Assembly (NCBI GenBank): GCA_973895155.1
Contig: OZ316894.1
Location: 23,560,001-23,624,000 of the forward strand
Direction of reading: 5' to 3'
Source: Marsupella aquatica
Taxonomy: Eukaryota > Marchantiophyta
Length of the DNA stretch: 64,000 nt
Shown here piece after piece: positions 21,621 through 30,600 of the stretch. The notes below the pieces were generated by a model. The model was given only the letters and a program-made list of their open reading frames with translations. It was not told where the DNA came from and made no database searches. A program made the position numbers and the translations under genes. Each line of letters opens with the position of its first letter. Positions within the stretch are counted from its first letter, which is position 1.

Positions 21621-21851
21621 ACAAGAGAGCTTTACTGAACTCTAAACCCGTCGGCCTTACCAAGTCTCTACAGTGTAAGCTCTCCTCATCTCTCAAGTGG
21701 CCCCATAACAATGAGCCTAAGTTCCACTTATCCAAGCAAACACCGCTTGGCATATAGTGTGCATCCTAGTTAACCTAACCACGTCTCCGACTACGGTTAG
21801 TCTAACTATGGTTACATGTTGTAACCCTAGACCTTGAGTAAATATCTAACA
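21621..21851 (-). repeat. Partial 5' LTR of Copia 2
   Basis: 231 bp matching 18213-18443; the remaining 112 bp expected on the inner side are deleted at the junction with pol sequence near 21620. Confidence 0.9.
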
Positions 21852-23084
21852 TTAACTTGACAATAGAATGGAAGCAGTTTATGCCAAATTCATAAAACGG
21901 GTTCTCATCCAAATGCCAAATAAACGGGCAAACAAAATCCCGGAAAACAGTGTTATATGCCAAATACTAAAACAGATTTTCATTCAAATGCCAAACAAAA
22001 TCCCAGAAAATAGCACAGCTATTGATGATTCCCAAGGGATATGTTTTGCAATCCCTACTTCCCATTGTTATACCCACCTGGATATCTGGACAATTAGGAT
22101 GACTCCTTTTTGAAAGATGTACTCATTCCTTTTCTGACCAGGATATGTTTACAATCAAATGTTCCCTGGTGGGGATACATTTAGAAAAACTATTTTTTAC
22201 AGTAGATTGGTTGGGAGAATCTTTAGGTTGGGATGTCATTTGGCAACTTTGGACATCTTCTCAATACACTCAAGAGAATATAAACAAAGATCAAGGTTAT
22301 ATAAGATCAAGGTTTAACATGTCTCCCTCGATTCCCCCGTGGGTTGTGGTAGGTGATACTTTGGTAGGTGATCATTCTATACGCATGGTTCATCATATTG
22401 AAGATGGTATTCCTTGCAAGGTAGTATTAGGCCTTTTTATGCAAACTGCATTTGGCCTGCTGAGTCAGGTACTTATTAACATTCAACAACTTCATGCATT
22501 TGTGATTCTTCTCATACACAATTATATTACTATAATATTAATTTAATAAATTAATCTATGTGCATTATTCTTGGAATTTCTGGAAATCAAAAGTTCCACT
22601 GTTGCCAAATTATGAAGCTTCTATATGGTGAATCCACTTTTCAGATTTTGTCTTATTGACATTTTGTGTTCAGTACTTTTATTTTAATGTGCCTTAACTA
22701 GGTGAATTATTTATATTAATTTGATTTTGAATTAACTTTTGGACCCCTTTTAATTTAGTGAAACTTAGTCTATATTGAATTTTTTGGCTCCCTCAGTAAA
22801 TGTTTAATCTTTCTTCTTCAATCACTCCTTAGTGAATTATCTTTTTTCTCATGAGAGTGAGAAATGAGTTTGAACAAAGTGCACATTTGGTGTACTAAGT
22901 TCCCCTCTTGGTTTCTTTTATAAAATTTATGGTTTTAATTGAGTTGATTGTCATTACCTAGAAGCAAGTGAAACTCTGTACTGTATGTACACAACTTTTT
23001 AGTACCTTTGTATTTTCTTAGTCATAATGTACTTTTCTTTGCATGTGTACTATGTCAAATTAAACACTCTTAATTAAGAGATAT
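21852..23084. other. AT-rich intergenic stretch, no recognised gene
   Basis: A 133-codon open frame exists at 22145-22546 on the plus strand, but it shows no motif and ends in low-complexity Ile/Tyr codons. An imperfect AAATGCCAAATAAACGGGC / AAATGCCAAACAAAATCCC repeat is seen at about 21905-22010. I do not call a gene. Confidence 0.5.
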
Positions 23085-24210
23085 TGTTGTGTGATAATCT
23101 CCAACTCCAATCCAACTTTATCCCTCGGATATATATATATATGGTATGAAGGGTTACAAGGTTTCTTAACTAGGGTTAGGTAAGTAACCCTGGTGACTTA
23201 ACTATGGTATTCTAACATTCCCCCTTGATTGTATTATGGGAGTAATGCAAGCAACTCTATACTAGTTAAGTCCTCCAACAAAAGTTTTATGTTTTGTATT
23301 TTGTTCTTATGGAGGTGTTGCCTCATTAAAACCCTCTCATACTCATGCGAGGGAAAGAGTACAACCACCTTTATAAATAAGAGTACAAAAGTTTGTGGCT
23401 ATCTAGAGTTAAGTATTAGTTTTAATCTCTGAGTTTTGATAGTCTGCAGAAGCCTATGCCTTGACACTGATAGTATGTACAGTGTTGGAGTCAAGGCTTT
23501 TGTGAATAAATCTGCATGGTTGTCTTTGCTTGCAATCATCTTCACTTGAATGGTGTCTCCTTGTTGTTCGTGGGTGAAGAAGAATTTTGGTGTGATATGC
23601 CTGATGCGGTCTCCTTTGATGAATCCTTTCGAGACCTGCTCAACACATGCTTGATTGTCTTCGAATAGTGTAGTAGGTTTGGTTAGTGCTGGTAAGCCGC
23701 AGTTTGTATTAATATGGTCGGTTACTCTTCTTAGCCAAATACACTCTCTTCTAGTTTCATATAATGCAATAATCTCGGCGTGGTTAGATGAAGTGCATGT
23801 TAGTGCTTGTTTAGTGCCTTTCTAGGAAATAGTTGTACGTAAATACGTAACCGGTCTGTGATTTAGCGTCGTCTGGGTATGATAAGTATCCAGCGTCCAC
23901 GTAGCCTGTTAAGGTTTTATTAGTGTTATTAACTAGGGAAATATAGTCCCATATCAATAGTTCCTTGGAGGTATCGCATTCTTCTTTTTATGTCATTCCA
24001 GTGGTTCATGCATATGGTTGTATCCAATAATCCATATAAGTATGCTATTACGACATCCATCTGATACATTTTTAGTCGATGACCTAGGCGAAATCCAACT
24101 AGGTATCGATAGGTTATTGCATCCATCACTGGTGCGTATGTCAAGTCAAAATCACGCCCAGGTATTTGTGTGTATCCTTTTACGACAAGTCGTGCTTTAT
24201 ATCTTGCAAC
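23085..24210 (-). mobile_element. Copia remnant 3 (3' LTR, RNase H, partial RT)
   Basis: A short putative 3' LTR (23085-23217, TG...CA, followed on the minus strand by a CAATCAAGGGGGAA purine tract) is followed by minus-strand RNase H coding: GYVDAGYLSYPDD near 23890, HAEIIALYETRRECIWLRR near 23740, and TLFEDNQACVEQV near 23670. RT is represented only by KARLVVKGYTQIPGRDFDLT (about 24190) and MYQMDVVIAYLYGLLDT (about 24060); the YVDD region is deleted. This family differs from Copia 1 and 2 in its RNase H sequence. No 5' end is present. Confidence 0.8.
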
Positions 24211-24269
24211 TTAGCTCTCCGGCTTTGGTTGCAATCATTGGTTGTTTCCTTTTGCTCATACTAGTTTGA

Positions 24270-24490
24270 GAGGTTTGGTTTGCCAGCGGTTTTCAGCTTC
24301 TTGAGGTCTTCCTTTCCTTTCTTTCCTGCCTCCTTCTTTTAGGCAGTTGGTCTGGAAGTCCTTGGTCCTCTTTCCTTAGTTTCTCTCGTGTGCTCCCTCT
24401 TTTTTGCCCCCTTTTTTTTGGCCTTTTTTCAGACAGGTTCATTGTTCTGTTTTTTTCATGGAATAAAGTTTTTGGCTTTGGCCTTGAAAA
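24270..24490 (+). mobile_element. LINE-like 3' fragment sharing sequence with the retroposon at 1000-1857
   Basis: A pyrimidine-rich stretch containing TCCTGCCTCCTTCTTTTAGG (about 24331), also found near 1748, and ending GGAATAAAGTTTTTGGC, similar to the AATAAAGTG ending there. It abuts Copia remnant 3. No coding motif or clear target duplication; it is probably the 3' end of the same family. Confidence 0.5.
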
Positions 24491-25149
24491 ATACACACCA
24501 AATACTAAATATATTAAAAACTATTATACACGGTTGCGGTGGTCAGTCAAAAATTTCAAACAAAAGGCATGACACCAAAAGTGAATGAAACATAGTGTGG
24601 ACCTTTTCACACCAAAAAGAATCACATGGTGGGGAAAAAAGACCAAAAATGAAACTAACCCTAAAGCATATAGGAGTATCAAGGCTCAGGTACTCACTTT
24701 ATAATCATGAATGCCCAAGAAAACAATATTCAATAAAAAAAGTAATTGAATGAAGACAAGAAGAATACTTTATTGGTACAAGGAAGAGAGAAGTCACTAT
24801 AATATCATATATTCTAGAAATCTTATATTTACAAAGTCAATATAAAATGTGAACCAATCCTAGCCCTTCATAAAAAATATTTGTTTTTCCGGAACCGACG
24901 GATCCATCCATACCCCTTTTAATCTCAATTACCTCTGCCCAAGCTACCCAAAGCCTACCCAAACCTGACCAAGATAAATAATTATATTAATATTAATAAA
25001 AACTAATAATTGAAATTTAGATTTAAGGAATAAAAAACACACTTTTTTCTATCACTCGGTTGTGTTTGGACTCTATGTTGCGGTGATTGTTGTCTTGCAT
25101 CTCCAATGTCTATATATGTGCAATACACGAGTTTGTTGAAAACCACCAC
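24491..25149. other. Intergenic, no feature recognised
   Basis: AT-rich unique-looking sequence without open frames of note, between the LINE-like fragment and the minisatellite. Confidence 0.5.
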
Positions 25150-26003
25150 AACAACTTTATCTTACCTTCACAAAATTTTCTCATTTTTCTCATCGTGTCA
25201 TTTTTTTCACATTGACATCTTTATCTCAACATGACCATTTTTTCTTACCCTCACATATTTTCAGTCTTTGATTTGTTTCTCTCCTCAACATCTTTTCTCA
25301 CCTGACTTGACATCTTTCCCTCACCTCCACATCTTTTCTCACCTTGATATCTTATATTTTTCTCACCTTACATCTTTATCTCACCACACCATCTTCTCTC
25401 ACCCTTGACATCTTTTTCTCATCTTTACATCTGACTTTTTCTCACCTTGTCATGTTTTCTATCCTTCACATCTTTTTTGACATTGACTGATTTTCCTCCC
25501 TTCAACATCGATCTCTTTTTCTCATTAACATTTTTTTTCACCTTGACATCTAGCCTTTTCTCACCTCCACATTTTTATCTCACCCCAACATCTTTCTTTC
25601 ACCCTCAATTTCTTTTCTCTCCTCTACATATTTTCCTCATCTTCACTTATTTTTCTCACCTTGCCATCTTTTCTCTCCTTGACATATTTTTCCTCAACTC
25701 GACTTCTTTTTCTCAACTCGACATTTCTTTTTGTCATCGACGTCTTTGTTCACCTCAACATCTTCTCCCCTTGACATCTTTTTCTCACTTCAAGTTCTTT
25801 TTCTCAACTGGATATATTTTTTCACCTCGACATCTTTTTCTCACCACACCATCTTTTGTACAATTTTTGTCTTATCAACATCTTTTTAACTTAATGACAT
25901 TGTGGGCAACATGACGTCTCTTTTCCTAAGTACATTTTGGGTACCACGACATCTTTGTTCTTAATGATATCTTGGCCGACACCATATTTGTTTTTCCTAA
26001 TGA
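25150..26003. repeat. Degenerate minisatellite, TTTTTCTCACCTTGACATC-type unit
   Basis: Roughly 40 degenerate copies of an approximately 20-bp unit (CTCACCTTGACATCTTTTT with many variants). A 155-codon open frame within it (25447-25914) is simply low-complexity translation. Towards 25900 the unit changes to CTTAATGACATCTTGGGC. Confidence 0.8.
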
Positions 26004-26332
26004 TGTTAAGGATTGCTCTTAGTCTTGTGACTCAAAGGTTACGGCACTTAGGCTAACCACAGTTAGGGTCTTAGCTGAGGTTAGGTTAGTCGTGTGTGAC
26101 CTTGTATATACCCGGGCTAGTGTAAGCCGCTGGGGGGTGGTGCTTACTCATTATAACAAAGTGACTTGAGAGAGAGTGAGCTCATGTGTGGAGATTACTC
26201 TTGAAGTAAAGCTTTCATGTTCGTGTGGACGTAGCCTTGGAGAAGAAGTGAACCACGTATTGGATTGTGTCGACTACGTGTGCATGGAATTAGTCATGAT
26301 CTTATTGTCAAGGAGGACATCATAGTTCAACA
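26004..26332 (+). mobile_element. Solo LTR of a Copia family related to Copia 2
   Basis: 329 bp beginning TGTTAAGG and ending TTCAACA, with AATGA directly outside both ends (25999-26003 and 26333-26337), a 5-bp target duplication. It shares CGTGTGGACGTAGCCT, GTGAACCACGTA and GTGTCGACTACG with the complement of the Copia 2 LTR. A single LTR with intact target duplication is the product of recombination between the two LTRs of a full element. Confidence 0.9.
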
Positions 26333-26337
26333 AATGA

Positions 26338-26890
26338 CACCTTGGGCGACATGACATCTTTTTTTCACCCCATCTTGGGCTCCACAATACTTTTTTTCTT
26401 AACGACGTCTTGGGTGACATGCATGACATTTCTTTTCTTAATTAATGATATTTTGGTGCCACAATATCTTTATTCTTAATAACACCTCGGGTGACACGAC
26501 ATTTTTTACTTCAGTCATCTTTGGCAATTACTATGATATTTTTCTTAACGACATCTTGGGCGGCACCACATCATTTTTCCTTAACGACATCTTAGGCTAC
26601 ACCACATCTTGGGCGGCACCACTTTTTTTGTCTTAACGACATCAATATTTTGTTTTATTTTATCTTAAAAAATTTTAAGGACATCTTTTTTATTAATGAC
26701 ATTTTGGGCGTCATGATATCTTTTTTCTTAATGACATCTAAGGCGACACTACCTTTTTTTTTCCATGACATATTGGCCAACATCACATCTTTTTTTCTTA
26801 CTTTTTTCCTTAATGACATCTTTGGTGACAGAATATGGTTTTTCCTTAACCACATCTTGAGGGACACAACATCTTTTTTTCTTCAGAGAA
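26338..26890. repeat. Degenerate minisatellite, CTTAACGACATCTTGGGCGACACCACATC-type unit
   Basis: A continuation of the array beyond the solo LTR, with a longer unit of about 35-40 bp (TTTTTTCTTAACGACATCTTGGGCGAC with variants), some fifteen degenerate copies. The unit appears to derive from the shorter one at 25150-26003 by gain of extra bases. Confidence 0.75.
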
Positions 26891-27036
26891 TCTTATATAT
26901 ATACATCCAAGATGTCTACTCCTCTAGTCCACTCAGTCAGGTTCAATGGAGAAAGCTCATTCTCAAGGCCAGGTCGTCTCCATCTAGTCGACTGCACGTT
27001 TATCAACCATTCCGAGGACGACAGCCTCCTCACATC

Positions 27037-27520
27037 TATAATTTCATAGGATTTAGAATAAAAGGAGACTGAAATCGACGCACATCATTCTGTCCAGAGG
27101 AGAAGGAGTAGGTCTTTCATTCGTTGATGTTTTCGGTGTCACAGGAAATCAATCAGTGAGCTGCTGTGGATTTAGAAGTTCATGGGATTTAGAATGAGTG
27201 TGGCATATCTGCTAACCATTCTGTCCAGAGTTTAGGGAGCAGGTCTTTCATTCATTTCACGGTGGTTTTGCCACAGGAAATCGATGTGTGAGCTGCTGTG
27301 GATTTAGAATGCGGGTGACATCCCTGCTCATCATTCTGTTTGGAGGTGACTTTAGGGAGCAGGTCTTTCAGTCGTCTGTGTTTTTGTCACAGGAATTCAA
27401 TGAATCACGAGCTCCTGTGGATTTAGAATGAGAGTGACACCACTGCACAGCATCGTGTCCAGAGTAGATTTTAGGTGGTCATTCGTTTGACTGTGGTTTT
27501 GCCACAGGAAATCAGTGATG
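27037..27520. repeat. Four ~95-135-bp tandem repeats upstream of the P450 gene
   Basis: Copies start near 27037, 27171, 27306 and 27425. Each contains GGATTTAGAATGAG-like text, a CATTCTGTCCAGAG core, GGTCTTTCATTCGTT, and GCCACAGGAAATCAGTGA-like text. The last copy ends about 150 bp before the P450 start codon, so the array occupies the probable promoter region. Divergence between copies is moderate. Confidence 0.8.
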
Positions 27521-27669
27521 TACTTCCAGGAAGGGCGTCATTTGAGCTATTGGCTCGAGTCAAGTTTTGGATAGGAGTATTGGATCGACACCTTGGGTTT
27601 GTGGTGATACAGCTTGGGGGTCGGTATTCAAACAAGGAGTTTATAGCAAACATCACGGGGACCAAAATC

Positions 27670-30600
27670 ATGGAGCAGCTGAGAACGCTTTCCGAGCCGA
27701 AAGCATGGGGAGCAGTGGTGGCGACATTTGTAGTGGTGTTCTTTCTGGCGAAATTCTTCACGAGGAAAAAATCGATGAAGCTTCCGCCAGGGCCAACGAA
27801 CTATCCCATCTTCGGAGCCATGTTCTCCATGGGCACGGACCTTCACCGGGTGTTCACAAGCCTGTCTGACAAGTATGGGCCGGTCCTATACTTCAAGCTC
27901 GGCGTGCTTCCGATTGTGGTGGTCTCGTCGGCCGAGGTGGCTGAAGAGCTTCTCAAGCACAGGGATGCGGAGTTCGCATCTCGAGCTCACAACCAGATTC
28001 TCTACTCCACGGCCAAGTACTTCGGCTTTGGAGCGCAGGGAATTGGTTTCGCTGCGAACACCCCTGTACTGCAGCGGCTGAGGAGAATCGCCACCACAGA
28101 GCTGCTTTCCCACTCGAAGATCATGAGCGATAGTTCCATCAAGGTGCGCAAAAACACTCCTATTCAGTTGCTCCTATTCAGTTGAAGCTCCCAATTAGCG
28201 CACTGAATCATTCCAACTTCTACCCGAACTTCGCTTTGACTCAAAGAAGACCTGATTGATAGATAGTCTGGTCTCATCCCTGGTCTCATCAAATGGATCA
28301 TCTTCCCATTTCCCAACAGCAGGAATTGTGGAAATTTTCTTGAATTTCTTGTCAGCGGTTCGAGCTAGAACCTCATCAAAAGTGTTCTCCCAGGATTAGT
28401 AGTCTAACTCTTCATGATTTATTCGGCTTCCTCGCAAGCACTGCTGACATCACAACGAAGGATATTTTACCTCATCGCATGAAGCAAACCCATCTTCACG
28501 TGACGCTCTCTGCATATTCCTGAGATTCCGAGTTCCTGAGCTGTAGTGTGCGAATGCGTTACTGAAATTGTTAACTTATTAGGATTTCTTCGAAAATGAA
28601 TTTTTTTAGAGAAATTATTCTCCCTAAATGGATTGCCCGTACTCAGGCCGTGGACAGGTTTCTCACTGAATCATGAGGCTCGGTACCGCCAAGCATTTCA
28701 GTTCGCATTTCTCACTGAATCCCTTGAACATGGATTCAGTGAGAAATGCGAACTGAAATGCTTGGCGGTACCGAGCCTCATGATTTAAACGGCCGAAGTG
28801 TTTCTCATGCATGGACTGAATTTGATTGTTCCCATGTTTACAGATCCGTAACGAAGAGCTTGGAGCATTGGTGAGAGACATCAACAGCGTTTCCCAGAAG
28901 GGACAACCCATCAGGCTGGGACAAATCATTCACGGGATGACGATGAACACCGTGTCTCGTGTCCTCTTCGGAAAGCGGTATTACGGATCAGACATGCCTG
29001 CTACGAAAGAGCTGATGGAGTTCAAGAACTTAATGATCGACATGACCGCCACAGCCGGGAAGCTGAACGTTTCAGACCTCCTACCTGCCCTCCGAAGTTT
29101 GGACCCGCAAGGCCTCACAAAGGAGTTCGCCGAGCTTCATGCAAGACAACGACGCACCGTCCGTGAAATCCTGGATGACCACAAGAAGAACAGCAAGGCA
29201 TCATCCGAGACCCACGACTTCGTTGATGCTCTTCTCGCTTTGGACGGAGAAGACAGACTCACCGACGAGCAAATGATGGGTACCATCAGCGTAAGTCAGA
29301 GCACTTAGTTTCCAGTACTTTCCATAGCTTTTTCGTGTTGGAATCAAAGAAAGGGAACAGTGTACTAAATATTGCAGACGTCTACCACGGCGAAGTCAGA
29401 GCTCTTTCCAATCACGATAAAAAAAATCCCATAGCTTCGTTGTTGTTGCATTGGAACTCAAAGAAAAGGAACAATTTACGACATCTACCATTAGCGGGAG
29501 TTAGAGCACTTTCCAATCACGGTCTTAAACCATTCCGTAGCTTCGTTGTTGTTGCGTTTTAAATCCAAGAAAAGGAAACAATTTACTTAAAAGCGCAGAT
29601 GTCTACTATTAATTTAAGTCATAGCACTTTCTAATCACGGTCTTAAAGCATTCCATGACTCCGTTGTTGTTGCGTTTTAAACCAAAGAAAAGGAACAATT
29701 TACTCAAAACTGCAGATGTCTACCATTTAATTCAAGTCAGAGCACTTTCCCAACAACGGCATTGTAAAACATTCCATAGCTTCGTTGTTTTGCATTTAGA
29801 ATCAAAGGAACAATTTATTTAAAAACAATTTATTGAAAAAGTGCAATATAGTAAAAGCAAAAGATTTTGCGTGCCAATCTTTGTTGTTTTTGCGTGCCAG
29901 GAAGGAGGCGTACGGCCTGCCTCCTCCCTGGCTCTGGGGCATAATTCTTGGGGCCCTTTTCTTTCTTTTCCTCCCCTTCATTTGGTTGCTTTGCCTTTGG
30001 TTCATGTGTCCAGGTTTGGTATTTTCATTGGGTTGCTTTGCCTTTGGATATCTCCAGGTTTAGTACTTTTTGCCCTTGGGCACAATCACATAAAATAAAC
30101 AAATGGATCATTTCACTAAAATGTACAAAACAAGTCACAACAGAGTAAAGCTCTAGAGAGGACAAACAGGAAACTTCAAAGAAGAAAGCAAATGCAAAAG
30201 TAACCCCAAGAACATAGAAAGAAGAAAAAATGAAAAAGTCTATGCATGCAAGTGTGATAATCTATAATACATATTTAGTGTCATAACTAAGTCTCCACAT
30301 GGGATATGGATGTATGCTAAAGGGGCAAGATTCTATTGAGGTGCACTAGTAGTACTGTGTCTGTGAGTCATCAAAATATATGCTGGAACCCGGCCTCAAA
30401 AAGGCCTAAAGCACTACTCGCTGAATAGACTTAGCCCCCTAACCACTTCGTTAAATAGGAAAGGTCTTGGTTAGTCAGTCATAATGAAAGTACCACAAAG
30501 GTGTACCATGATTCTATCGACTCTTTTAAATTCTAACCAATTGACAAGGGTGAAGAAAAGGAATCAAGAAGGCCATGGATCTAACGGCGAGGGCAGGCCG

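Larger units (their letters stand above)
18101..21851 (-). mobile_element. Copia retrotransposon 2, gag and part of 5' LTR deleted
   Basis: The left (3') LTR is 18101-18443 (343 bp, TG...CA) with a purine tract AAGGGGGAGAT next to it at about 18444-18456. The right (5') LTR survives only as 21621-21851 (231 bp); its inner part, the primer site, gag and protease are missing, and the sequence runs straight from pre-integrase coding into LTR at about 21620. Across the shared 231 bp the LTRs differ at six sites, all transitions. The bases outside the ends (GATAT and TTAAC) do not match, so no target duplication remains, consistent with rearrangement. It cannot move on its own. Confidence 0.9.

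Noticed and set aside
22145-22546. 133-codon plus-strand frame
   Set aside because: No homology I recognise, no splice or composition support; could be a relic, so left as intergenic.
9886-24210. Possible endogenous virus sequences (RT and integrase present)
   Set aside because: Integrase precedes RT, LTR and primer-site features are Ty1/copia, and no envelope, movement-protein or coat-protein feature was seen.
25447-25914. 155-codon Phe/Ser/Thr-rich frame
   Set aside because: Translation of the degenerate TTTCTCACC minisatellite; no protein signature.
27475-27669. Upstream in-frame extension of the P450 (no ATG, begins at GTG)
   Set aside because: It runs through the tandem repeat and would precede the membrane anchor; the ATG at 27670 gives the normal P450 N terminus.
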